From Polynucleobacter necessarius (GTDB taxonomy: Bacteria > Pseudomonadota > Gammaproteobacteria > Burkholderiales > Burkholderiaceae), in NCBI RefSeq assembly GCF_900095205.1, contig NZ_LT606951.1:744001-808000 (forward strand): a stretch of 64,000 bases of DNA, written 5' to 3'. The stretch's first letter is position 1. Each line of letters starts with the position of its first letter. Shown piece by piece: positions 1 to 9,326 of this stretch. Made by a program: the position numbers and the translations under genes. A model generated the notes under the pieces. That model was given only the letters and a program-made list of their open reading frames with translations, ran no database searches and was not told the origin of the DNA.

Positions 1-35
1 TTGCCAGTTTTAAAACTTTTTTGCTTTTAAAGACC

Positions 36-881
36 CTAGTGTTTACCAGTAATTGCAAGGGTTCTTTGAGCTAATAAAACAACCGGTCGATCAATCATGC
101 GGCCATCTAATTTCACGGCGCCACCTTTAGAAGCTTTATCAGCTTCAATGACCCGGCTTTGCCCAAGCCAACTCCTCATCAGTCGGGGTGAATGCTTTGC
201 TGACAATCTTGACTTGTTTTGGATGAATGCAGAGTTTGCCACCAAATCCCATGCGCTTTGCACGTTCAGCATCATCGGTAATTCGTTCAATGTCTTCGGT
301 AGAAGGTGTAACCCCGTCAATAGGAGGGGCAATCTGGGCAAGGCGGGATGCTAAAATAATTTGATAACGCGCTGTTTGTAATTCTGTTTCTTGGCGATCG
401 CACACCAAGCCTAGATCGGCTTGTAGATCTAGATTTCCTAAAGCAAGGTGAATGACCTGATTGGAGTTTGCAATTTCTTTTAATTTATCTAAACCAACTG
501 CGGTTTCAATCATGGGGATGATAGCTGTATTAGGCAGGATCATCGTTGCGCCATTAATTTGATCTAAAGACTCACTTTTTGGAATGAGCAAGCAAGGCTA
601 CTTGAAGCTCTTGCGCGAGTATTAAATCGGCTGCATAAAACTTACTACCAGGTGAGTTGGTTGATGGTTAAGCGCTTCTTTTGTTCAGGGGTAAAGCTAG
701 GCCATGCATTGCGAATGGCGCTTCGTGCAAGGTCTTTGTCTTCTTCAGCTACCGCATCCTCTAGGTCTAAGACAACCCCACTAACACCGCTATCCAAGGC
801 TTTGATAAAGCGTTTCGGGCGGGTACCTGGTACGAATAAAAAGTTGGTGCTAAAGCCAAGAGGTGGATCGAGTGGGTTCAT
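36..881 (-). pseudogene. Broken CitE-like / HpcH-HpaI family lyase
   Basis: Remnant of a citrate lyase beta-like (CitE) protein, a family that cleaves or forms C-C bonds of CoA thioesters such as malyl-CoA or citramalyl-CoA. The ATG at 881 starts a readable N-terminus with the family motif FVPGTRPKRF and the acidic stretch VVLDLEDAV. The frame is lost near 650. The middle part (about 591-340) and the C-terminal part with GFGGKLCIHPKQV and a normal end lie in other frames, so at least two frameshifts are present. It is the last gene of a minus-strand cluster after the MmgE/PrpD and MaoC-like genes, which suggests a lost branched dicarboxylic acid pathway. The exact substrate cannot be told from sequence. 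Confidence 0.85.
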
Positions 882-894
882 ATAAGTGGGTAAA

Positions 895-2283
895 TTATGA
901 AGATGGGAGTAAGAAGCCTATCTTGGCTTGTTTACGAATATTCCACAAGAGTTCAATGGCGTTACTCATCTCTTCTGGGGTGGCGCCACCGCTGTAGGCA
1001 GCAAGACGTATTGCTTTATCGGTAATTTCTGCACGTGAAAGGGTATTGCCAGGATCGCCCTTAGGCTCATCTACTCGACCATCCAGAATTTGCCCATTGT
1101 TCTCAAACGTACTCGAACCTTTCCGATCCAGCGTTGAGGATGGGCGCTATCGACTTCGGGATCTAGCTCCATAGGTGACTCGATCACGGAAGTTGCAAAT
1201 TTCAACATCATGAAAATGGGCATCAAATTCTTGTAAGCCTGCAAATTGGTAATGCGCTACTAAGGCCAACACCGTTCCCATCGAGAATTTAGATTGATGC
1301 ACGGTTGCTGGATCTGTGGCTGGACCCAAAACATCAATTGCTCCTTGGTGAACCATAGTCTCTACTTTTGCAATATCGCTCGGTGCAAGAGCTGGTTTGC
1401 CAATATCACTTGCAATAAGGCATCGGCTGCTGGGTGGGTATGTCTGCACGATGCGTAATATTTAAAGCTAGTTTCTGCTAAGGCCCAGCGAGCGCCTAGG
1501 CGATCAACCAGTTTGCTTGGATCGCTATCGCTAGTCATGCCTGCTGCCAAGCCTTGCTTGCCTTCCAAAATGTGCTGTGCGCCAGTAAATCCAGAGTGTT
1601 TGCAAGATAGGGCGGACATTAAGCCAGTAGACGCCGCATGGGCGGTATGCAGTTGCTTAGAATCAGCAGCATCTCGAAGAAACTCCCAAAGACCCGCTGA
1701 TTGAGTGCCAGCAGAACCAAAGGCATTTAGCATTTGCTCGGGGTTTAGTTTGAGAAGACGGCCAACAGCAGCAGCGGCCGCTAAAGTGCCAGCAGTACCA
1801 GTAGTGTGAAATACCTTGTAGTGAGAACGACCTAAAAATTTACCAACACGGATGTCCACTTCATATCCTGCAACCGCAGCTACCAAGAGATCTTCTCCAG
1901 AAGCGCCAATCGCCTGAGCACAAGATAGTGCCGGAGGAAAGACAACTGTTGCGGGATGAAAAACTGAACCATTGTGAACGTCATCTTGTTCAGCAACATG
2001 TGATGCCGCGGCATTAGCCATTGCCGCCAAAAAAGGGCTAGAGGTTTTGCGAGAAATCAAAACTTCAGATGGGCCAGCATGAGTCGAAGCAAAAGCCACC
2101 CATATTGAAAGCGAATTGCGTAATTAACTCTACAGGACGCGATCCTTTTCCGGCGATTGCTGAACCAAACCAATCAACCAACAAATCTTCTGCTCGGTTC
2201 ATCACTTCGCCTGGAATATCTTCAACACAAAGATTGGCGGCAAAGCTTGCTAGTTCGCGAGAGAGGTGTGGTGAAGTTATCAT
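895..2283 (-). pseudogene. Broken MmgE/PrpD family protein
   Basis: Remnant of a MmgE/PrpD protein, the family of 2-methylcitrate dehydratase and itaconate-type decarboxylases (usually about 450 residues). The N-terminus (SRELASFAANL, then DWFGSAIAGKGSRPVE) starts with the ATG at 2283. The frame shifts near 2100, then gives a long central stretch including AGYEVDIRVGKFLG and the HTHPAADALLQ region. It shifts again near 1410, and the C-terminus down to the TAA at 895 is in pieces. At least three frame breaks are visible. It lies 8 bp after the MaoC-like pseudogene and 13 bp before the CitE-like one, so the three formed one operon. The original substrate is unknown. Confidence 0.85.
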
Positions 2284-2291
2284 CTTTATCT

Positions 2292-3177
2292 TTAGGCTAG
2301 TATGGCAGTAGCCTGCATAGTGAGCCAGCCTTCATGGTCTTGAGCCCAAATAGAAATGGTTTTTCCAGTAGGATCCACTTCAAGGTCGGGTTTAGCGCTG
2401 ACTTTGAAGACATTGATATCAAAGGTGGGGCGAATCGCGCGGAACTCAAACCGTTTGAGCCTGCACCCAGGAATGCTTTGACGCACAAGATCCACTAACA
2501 AAGTAGCAATTAACGGCCCATGCACAATTAAACCTGGGTAGGCCCTCCACTTCAGTCACATATTTGCGATCGTAGTGAATGCGGTGCCCATTGAACGTCA
2601 GGGCTGAATAGCGAAATAGCAGAACATCATCCGGCGTGATGGTTTTGCTCCACTGTGCATCAGTAGGAGCTGGAGTAGGGGCAACTGGCTTATCGTCAGG
2701 ACCAGGAGCATCTCGATACACGATGTCATGTTCTTCAATAATGGCAAGACCATTTTGGTTGGAGATCTGGTGATTGACTAAGACGAAAATCAAATCACCG
2801 GTGCGACCTGCTTTATGGGTAACCGATTCAATTGTAGAAACACGCTCTATCTCATCACCCACCGCGAGGGGGTTTAGCCATTCAATTTTGCTACCTGCCC
2901 ACATCCGACGTGGCAATGGAACAGGGGGTAGAAAGCCACCGCGTTTCGGATGACCATCAGGACCAATTTCAGATCCACGCGCATGCGGCAGAAAGTAAGG
3001 CCAATGCCAAAGCTCTGGCAAGAAAGTTCCAATGCTGGGCGCTGGATCATCGCGATCCAAAGTTGCCGATAGAGCGCGCACAGGAGCTGCTGTCACAGTG
3101 TCTTGAAGAGACTCGGTTTTACCAAGCCATTCTTGAAGGTGGGTAATGGTTTGAGGTTCGATTCGCATAAGTTCCAT
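2292..3177 (-). pseudogene. Broken MaoC-like / mesaconyl-CoA hydratase-type dehydratase
   Basis: Remnant of a hot-dog-fold dehydratase resembling the FAS1-like and mesaconyl-C4-CoA hydratase group (about 290 residues). The N-terminal 210 residues read cleanly from ATG 3177, including LPRRMWAGSKIEW and the hydratase-like NGHRIHYDRKYV. Near 2535-2545 one frameshift moves the C-terminal half (HGPLIATLLVDLVRQ to the end at 2292) into another frame. Only this single lesion was found, so inactivation may be recent. It is first in the operon with the MmgE/PrpD and CitE-like pseudogenes, consistent with a lost C5-dicarboxylate CoA pathway. That pathway is an inference from family membership. Confidence 0.8.
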
Positions 3178-3199
3178 TATGCCAATCTTGCTAGAAAAC

Positions 3200-4527
3200 T
3201 CACCCTAGCAAAACAGAGGTGTAATAAAAGAGAAGTCCAGCTAAAGCAGACCCACCAATGACGGAAAGGACGCTTTTTGAAACTTAAACAAAGCTAAACC
3301 CGCCAAGGTGCAGATCAGAATCGATATCCAAGAGACTGACCCCCGAAACCCTTTGGCAAAAACACATGGTAAGCAAAAAATAAGCCCAGATTAGCAATCA
3401 CACCTACTACAGCAGTGGTAATAGCGGTGAGGAGGGGGCGGTAAAACTCAGTTTGCCATGGGTCGATTCAATCAAGGGGCCGCCAACTAAGATAAAAAAG
3501 AAGGACGGCAAGAAAGTAAACCAAGTGGCGACGCAGGCACCAATCACACCAAACCAAAACGGATTGCTGTTGCCAATCAAGTGTTGAATATGCTCCGCCA
3601 GATATCCAACAAAGGCCACCACCATAATGAGCGGTCCAGGAGTAGTTTCTCCAAGGGCCAAGCCATCAATCATTTGATTGGCGCTCAGCCAATGGAAGTG
3701 CTCAACAGCACCCTGATAAACATAAGGTAGTACCGCATAGGCGCCACCAAAGGTGAGCAGCGCGGCCTTCGTAAAGAACCAAGCCAGTCGAGGGTAGAGC
3801 GTCTTCCAGCCAAAAATGGTGATCAACCCGCCTATTGGCAATAGCCAGTAAAAGAGAGCGACGAGGCTATGACGAATAGTTTTTTGATAAGAAAATTTTG
3901 CGTGCTCAGGGGTTGGGGTGTGATCATCAATGATGGCATCGCCATATTTTTTCACTTCATTGGATCCATGTCCGCTACCTTGCTGAAAATTTTCTGGATA
4001 ACGCTTACCACCCCAGTAGCCAATCGCAGCAGCGATAGCTACGATGATCGAAAAGGCTACGTTCAAGATGAAGATCGCTAGAAATGATCCCAGTGCAATC
4101 CATTGAAGCGCTTGATTGTGAATGGTGCGTTTTTCAATGCGCACTGCAGCATGCAACACGATTGCAGTCACCGCAGGCTTGATGCCAAAAAAAATAGCGG
4201 CTATCCAGGGTACTTGTCCAAAGGTGAGATAAACCCAAGACAAACCTATCAAAATTAATAAAGAGGGCAGAACAAAAAGACTTCCAGCCAGAATGCCGCC
4301 CTAGCTACGATGCATGAGCCAGCCAATCTAGGCAACCAACTGTTGTGCTTCAGGCCCAGGTAATAGCATGCAATAGTTGAGGGCATGTAAAAGCGCCGCT
4401 CAGAAATCCAGCGACGCTTTTCAACTAACTCTTGGTGAAGAACGGCAATTTGTCCTGCAGGCCCACCAAAACTAATGAAGCCTAGCTTGGCCCAAAACTT
4501 TAAGGCCTCGCGTAGTGGAATACTCAA
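3200..4527 (-). pseudogene. chrA: Broken chromate transporter ChrA
   Basis: Remnant of a two-domain CHR-family chromate efflux permease. The first domain begins FWAKLGFISFGGPAGQIAVL, and the second begins FFTKAALLTFGGAYAVLPYV and contains LGETTPGPLIMVVAFVGY, both diagnostic of the family. The reading frame breaks near 4380 and 4300 in the first domain, and near 3410 and 3300 before the end at the TGA at 3200. The likely start is a TTG at 4527 whose last bases overlap the fabI stop codon (TTGA), so it was probably translationally coupled to fabI. Loss would remove chromate efflux. Confidence 0.88.
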
Positions 4528-5309
4528 ACCTCGTCCATTCCGCCAACTACTTGGCTAAAGCCGTTATCTACATAGATGATTTCAGCAGTAATACCATTTG
4601 CTAGGTCGGACAATAAAAATGCTGCAGTATTACCTACATCATCAATCGTGACGTTACGACGTAAGGGAGCAGTTTGTTCAACCGCCTCCAAAATCTTGCT
4701 AAAGCCTTTAATACCTGATGCCGCTAAAGTTTTGATGGGGCCAGCAGAAATTCCATTCGCACGCATCCCTTTAGGGCCTACTGAGCCTGCAAGGTAGCGT
4801 ACTGAGGCTTCTAAGGAAGCTTTTGCTAAACCCATCGTGTTGTAGTTGGGAACATTCTTCATTGAGCCCAAATAGGTCAGCGTCAGCAATGAGGATTTGT
4901 CACGCAACATTGGAAATGCTTCTTTAGCCATCGCTGGGAAGCTATACGCCGAGATGTCATGCGCTATTTTGAAGCCTTCACGTGAAAGACCTTCTAAAAA
5001 GTCTCCGGCAATTGCTTCGCGTGGGGCAAAACCAATAGCATGCACAAAACCATCAAATTGAGGCCAAGTTTTGGCTAAATCCTTAAAAAGCGCGCTGATT
5101 TGCTCGTCGCTACCCACATCACAGTCAAAAATCAGGTCAGTATTGAATTCTTTAGCAAAATCCACAATCCGATCTTTGAAGCGCTCGCCCACGTAGGTAA
5201 AGGCTAGTTCAGCCCCTTCACGGTGACAAGCCTTGGCAATCCCATATGCTATAGAGCGATTTGAGAGTAGGCCGGTAATAAGAATTTTTTTGCCAATAAG
5301 AAAGCCCAT
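4524..5309 (-). CDS. fabI: Enoyl-[acyl-carrier-protein] reductase (NADH) FabI
   Basis: Performs the last reduction of each fatty-acid elongation cycle, trans-2-enoyl-ACP to acyl-ACP with NADH, in the cytosol. The protein is 261 residues, the usual length. It shows the FabI-type glycine-rich cofactor site GLLSNRSIAYGIA (residues 13-25) and the catalytic set Tyr146, Tyr156 and Lys163 in YLGSMKNVPNYNTMGLAK, with spacing identical to the Escherichia coli enzyme. ATG 5309 is preceded by an AAAGGA ribosome-binding site. It is intact although the downstream chrA gene is dead. It is divergent from yejA with only 50 bp between, which must hold both promoters. Fatty-acid synthesis is expected to be retained even in host-restricted bacteria. 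Confidence 0.97.
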   Translation of the reverse strand: MGFLIGKKILITGLLSNRSIAYGIAKACHREGAELAFTYVGERFKDRIVDFAKEFNTDLIFDCDVGSDEQISALFKDLAKTWPQFDGFVHAIGFAPREAIAGDFLEGLSREGFKIAHDISAYSFPAMAKEAFPMLRDKSSLLTLTYLGSMKNVPNYNTMGLAKASLEASVRYLAGSVGPKGMRANGISAGPIKTLAASGIKGFSKILEAVEQTAPLRRNVTIDDVGNTAAFLLSDLANGITAEIIYVDNGFSQVVGGMDEV

Positions 5310-5359
5310 GTTGTGTCCTTTGCTTCAAATATGATTAGCTGTCTACAATTGTTGCATAT

Positions 5360-7228
5360 ATGCCTAGCTTAAAACCCATTCACCACATTGCCCATTTATT
5401 GATCCTAACTCTGCTGCTGGGGCTTGGAGTCAATGCAGCCCAGGCCGGCCAAGGTATAGCGCAATACGGAATGCCTAAGTATCCCGACGGATTTGCCCAT
5501 TTTGATTATGTGAATCCCAATGCTCCCAGGGGTGGAACCTTAGTTTTACCAAACCCAGGGCAAAGAACTAGCTTTGATAAATTCAATCCATTTACCCTCC
5601 GAGGAATTACCGCTCCAGGCATTGATCTCATGTTTGAATCTCTTGCAGAGGGAAGTGCGGATGAGGTTTCTAGTATTTATGGGCTATTGGCTGATGATAT
5701 TCAAGTAGCAAAAGATCGTAAGTCAGTGACATTTCGCATACGCCCTGAGGCTAAATTTTCAGATAGTAGCCCAGTGTTGGCGGCCGATGTTAAGTACAGC
5801 TTTGATACCTTAATGAGCGGGAAAGCGCATCCTCGTTATAAAACCACCTTCGCCGACATTAAAGAAGCTGTAGTTTTATCCGAAAGATCTATTCGCTTTG
5901 ACTTTAAAAATGACAATGCTGAGCTCCCGATATTGGCTGGAACGTTTCCTGTTTTCTCGCGTAATTGGGGTAAGAAGCCAGATGGATCCATGATCCCATT
6001 TGAGAAGCTTGCCTTTGAGCCTCCTATCGGTAGCGGTCCCTATTTAATTGAATCTTTTAAAGCGGGCAAATCAATTACCTATAAAAGAAATCCCCAGTAC
6101 TGGGCAGATCATCTTGGTAAGCCTTTAAACATTCGCGTTGGTTTTTATAACTTTGATCGTGTTCTATATAAGTTATATAGCGATTACGCTGTGAGACTAG
6201 AAGCCTTTAAGGCAGGGGAGTTTGATGCACTAGTTGAGTATCGTGCCAAGATCTGGGCGAAAGGATACGTCGGTTCAAAGTTTGACAAAGGAATTTTGCT
6301 AAAGAAAGCATTTTTAAATCACAACGGTGCTGGAATGCAGGGCTTTGCGATGAATGTGCGTCGATCGATCTTTAAAGATGTGCGAGTTCGCGAAGCATTG
6401 GGTTATGCGTTGGATTTTGAATGGCTTAATCGGCAAATATTTTTTGATCAGTACAGCCGTATCAATAGTTATTTCACAAACAGTGATTTAAGTGCAAACT
6501 TTGACGGGCCACGCAAGCCAACCGAGGCTGAATTGAAATTGCTTAAGCCTCTAAAGGCGAAATATCCACAGTGGGTCCCCGACGCTGTTTTTGGTCCAAT
6601 GCCTGCAGCACCCTCTACCACCCCTCCCGGTAGCCTACGTCAGAATTTAAAGAAAGCACGTGAACTGCTGATGCATGCTGGCTGGCAATATCGGGACGGA
6701 GCCTTACGTAATGAAAAAGGTGAGCCATTTCGGTTTGAGATTGTGGAAGATGGCGGATTCTTTCTGAGGGTGATTTCTGCTTATGTACGCAATTTAGAAA
6801 AATTGGGTGTGCACGTAGATATTCGGACGAGTGACTTTGCCCTGCATCAAAAGCGCATGAATGAATATGACTTTGATATGACTACGGTTCGTTTTCAGGA
6901 TTCTCAAAACCCAGGCAATGAACTCTGGGATCGATTTGGTAGTGAGGCTGCTAAAGAGAAAGGCTCAGACAATGCCATTGGCGTGCAATCTCCAGTGGTA
7001 GACGCCTTGATTGATGAGATAACGAAAGCACAAAATCGTGAACAGCTCAGAACTGCCACAAGAGCTCTGGATCGCGTTTTGTGGAATAGTTATTACGTGG
7101 TTCCTCAATGGTATAACCCAACGCATCGTGTCGCCTTCCGTCATGAGATGCGATATCCAGAGCCGCCCTTGTATTACTCTGCCGAGTTGTGGATCATGCA
7201 AAACTGGTGGAAAGAGGAGGCTAAATAA
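5360..7228 (+). CDS. yejA: Oligopeptide ABC transporter substrate-binding protein (YejA type)
   Basis: Periplasmic solute receptor of family 5 (DppA/OppA/YejA), delivering peptides to the YejBE-F importer. It has 622 residues, typical of YejA. A signal peptide covers about residues 1-29, with hydrophobic core LLILTLLLGLGVNAAQA. The mature N-terminus GIAQYGMPKYPDGFAHFDYV is characteristic of YejA proteins. The later conserved blocks (YSFDTLMSG, PIGSGPYLI, FAMNVRRSIFKDVRVREAL) follow in order and no disruption is visible. The stop overlaps the yejB start (TAATG), so the four genes form one operon. In enterobacteria Yej imports microcin C and peptides; peptide uptake is the inferred role here. 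Confidence 0.93.
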   Translation: MPSLKPIHHIAHLLILTLLLGLGVNAAQAGQGIAQYGMPKYPDGFAHFDYVNPNAPRGGTLVLPNPGQRTSFDKFNPFTLRGITAPGIDLMFESLAEGSADEVSSIYGLLADDIQVAKDRKSVTFRIRPEAKFSDSSPVLAADVKYSFDTLMSGKAHPRYKTTFADIKEAVVLSERSIRFDFKNDNAELPILAGTFPVFSRNWGKKPDGSMIPFEKLAFEPPIGSGPYLIESFKAGKSITYKRNPQYWADHLGKPLNIRVGFYNFDRVLYKLYSDYAVRLEAFKAGEFDALVEYRAKIWAKGYVGSKFDKGILLKKAFLNHNGAGMQGFAMNVRRSIFKDVRVREALGYALDFEWLNRQIFFDQYSRINSYFTNSDLSANFDGPRKPTEAELKLLKPLKAKYPQWVPDAVFGPMPAAPSTTPPGSLRQNLKKARELLMHAGWQYRDGALRNEKGEPFRFEIVEDGGFFLRVISAYVRNLEKLGVHVDIRTSDFALHQKRMNEYDFDMTTVRFQDSQNPGNELWDRFGSEAAKEKGSDNAIGVQSPVVDALIDEITKAQNREQLRTATRALDRVLWNSYYVVPQWYNPTHRVAFRHEMRYPEPPLYYSAELWIMQNWWKEEAK

Positions 7229-8304
7229 TGCAAGGTCAAATGCGCGCTTATATTTTTAAACGGTTGCTCTTAATGATTCCCACCATTATCGGAGTGCTTA
7301 CGCTCGCCTTTGCGGTTGTGCAATTTGTTCCGGGCGGGCCAGTAGAGCAAATGGTTCTTGAGCTCAAAGGGAAGGGTAATGCAGCCACTGGAGGGTCAGA
7401 GTCTTCTGGTGCGGGATCAACCTATCGTGGTCGTCAAGGTGTTGATGCGCAACGCTTAGAAGAGGTTAAAGCACTATATGGATTTGATAAGCCTCCACTG
7501 GAGCGCTATTTCATGATGTTGGGGCGTTTTGCACGTTTTGATCTGGGACAAAGTTACTACCAACATGAAAGTGTTTGGCGTTTAGTGGTTTCTAAGCTAC
7601 CTGTGTCAATCAGTATTGGTCTATGGACCTTCTTTATTACCTATTTAGTTTCCATTCCATTGGGGATTGCTAAAGCTGTTCGAGATGGCTCTCGTTTTGA
7701 TGCAATTACCAGCAGCATGATTTTGGTTGGCTATGCCATCCCTGGATTTGTATTGGGTGTCTTGTTGTTGGTAGTTTTTGGTGGCGGTAATTTTTTACAA
7801 ATATTTCCGCTACGAGGACTCACTTCGGACAACTGGAGCGATTTGAGTTTGATGGGTAAGGTGATGGATTATTTGTGGCATTTAGTCCTTCCGATTACAG
7901 CATCCGTTCTAGGTAGTTTTGCTGTGGTCACAATGCTTACCAAGAATTCTTTCTTAGAAGAGATTCGCAAGCAATATGTCTTGACTGCACGCGCAAAAGG
8001 ACTTACTGAGAAACAGATATTGTGGAAGCATGTTTTCCGCAATGCATTATTGCCGCTAGTGACTGGTTTTCCAGCAGCATTTATTGGCGCCTTCTTTACT
8101 GGCTCTTTGTTAATCGAAACGTTATTTTCTCTAGATGGCCTTGGCTTGCTCTCTTATGAGTCAGTGATGCGTCGTGACTATCCAGTAGTGTTCGGTACCC
8201 TATATTTATTTACCTTAATCGGCTTGTTTACGAAGTTAATTTCTGATCTTTGCTACGTCTATGTAGATCCACGCATTCAGTTTGGTGTGGGAGGCGGTTC
8301 ATGA
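7228..8304 (+). CDS. yejB: Peptide ABC transporter permease YejB
   Basis: Inner-membrane permease of the binding-protein-dependent family (DppB/OppB/YejB), 358 residues. The N-terminal transmembrane segment (about residues 8-30, LLLMIPTIIGVLTLAFAVVQ) precedes a periplasmic loop, then five further hydrophobic segments. The cytoplasmic EAA loop, which contacts the ATPase, is seen as YVLTARAKGLTEKQILWKHVFRNALLPL. The start overlaps the yejA stop by one base, and the end overlaps the yejE start in ATGA. The insertion GNAATGGSESSGAGS around residues 50-64 is a low-complexity Gly/Ser loop, a common feature of YejB. Intact. Confidence 0.94.
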   Translation: MQGQMRAYIFKRLLLMIPTIIGVLTLAFAVVQFVPGGPVEQMVLELKGKGNAATGGSESSGAGSTYRGRQGVDAQRLEEVKALYGFDKPPLERYFMMLGRFARFDLGQSYYQHESVWRLVVSKLPVSISIGLWTFFITYLVSIPLGIAKAVRDGSRFDAITSSMILVGYAIPGFVLGVLLLVVFGGGNFLQIFPLRGLTSDNWSDLSLMGKVMDYLWHLVLPITASVLGSFAVVTMLTKNSFLEEIRKQYVLTARAKGLTEKQILWKHVFRNALLPLVTGFPAAFIGAFFTGSLLIETLFSLDGLGLLSYESVMRRDYPVVFGTLYLFTLIGLFTKLISDLCYVYVDPRIQFGVGGGS

Positions 8305-9326
8305 ATCGCTGGCTGCGTTTTAAAAATAATCGCATGGGCTATGTCAGCCTATGGATCTTCGCTGTACTGTTCGGCCTATCGATGTGCGCCGAGTTGATTG
8401 CAAACGATAAGCCTTTGGTTGTTCGCTATGAAGGGCGCTTCTATTTCTCTATTGTGAAGAGTCAGCCTGAGACGGTTTTTGGTGGAGACTTTGCGACGCC
8501 TACAGATTTTTTAGATCCAGATATTCGCCAAAATATTACTAGCAATGGTAATTGGGCTATTTATCCGCCAATTCACTATAGCTATGAAACACTAAATTAC
8601 TTTTCTAAGGTGCCTAATCCTGCGCCACCCTCTTGGGAGAACTGGTTGGGCACGGATGATCGCGGGCGTGATGTCTTAGCGCGTCTCATTTACGGCTTTC
8701 GTTTATCGATTCTCTTTGGATTGGCGCTTACGATCGTGGGAGTAAGCGTAGGAATCATCACCGGATCTCTCATGGGCTTTTTTGGCGGCAAATTCGATTT
8801 GATCTCGCAACGCTTGATTGAGATCTGGTCGGCGATGCCAGAGTTGTATTTACTCATTATTTTTGCCTCCATCTTTAACCCTAGCGTTTCCCTCTTGATT
8901 ATCTTGTTGGCCGCTTTTGGTTGGATGGGTTTATCTGATTACGTTCGTGCGGAATTTTTCCGTAACCGCGCTCTCGAATATGTGCGTGCAGCAAGGGCGC
9001 TAGGATTGACCAATGTGCAAATCATGTGGCGTCACATTCTTCCCAATAGCTTGACTCCAGTAATTACCTTTTTGCCGTTTCGTATGAGTGCTGCGATTTT
9101 GTCTTTAACCAGCCTAGACTTTTTAGGCTTGGGTGTTCCTCCTGGAACACCGAGTTTGGGAGAGTTGCTTTCTCAGGGGAAAAGCAATCTTGATGCTTGG
9201 TGGATTTCGCTATCGACTTTCGTGGTCTTGGTCGCCACCTTGCTTTTGTTAACCTTTATGGGCGAAGCATTACGTAATGCATTTGACTCGCGCAAGGCTG
9301 GGTTGATGAGCGGGGGTCGACCATGA
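8301..9326 (+). CDS. yejE: Peptide ABC transporter permease YejE
   Basis: Second permease of the Yej importer, 341 residues from the ATG at 8301. This start is preferred over an upstream in-frame start at 8250 because it gives the usual DppC/YejE N-terminus (MNRWLRFKNNRMGYVSLWIF) and the four-base ATGA overlap with yejB. It shows the family motif NWLGTDDRGRDVLARLIYGF before the permease domain, and the EAA loop YVRAARALGLTNVQIMWRHI. It ends overlapping the yejF start. Intact. Confidence 0.94.
   Translation: MNRWLRFKNNRMGYVSLWIFAVLFGLSMCAELIANDKPLVVRYEGRFYFSIVKSQPETVFGGDFATPTDFLDPDIRQNITSNGNWAIYPPIHYSYETLNYFSKVPNPAPPSWENWLGTDDRGRDVLARLIYGFRLSILFGLALTIVGVSVGIITGSLMGFFGGKFDLISQRLIEIWSAMPELYLLIIFASIFNPSVSLLIILLAAFGWMGLSDYVRAEFFRNRALEYVRAARALGLTNVQIMWRHILPNSLTPVITFLPFRMSAAILSLTSLDFLGLGVPPGTPSLGELLSQGKSNLDAWWISLSTFVVLVATLLLLTFMGEALRNAFDSRKAGLMSGGRP

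Noticed and set aside
8250..8300. Upstream start for yejE at 8250
   Set aside because: It would overlap 55 bp of yejB and add unrelated residues. The ATG at 8301 fits the family N-terminus and ATGA coupling.
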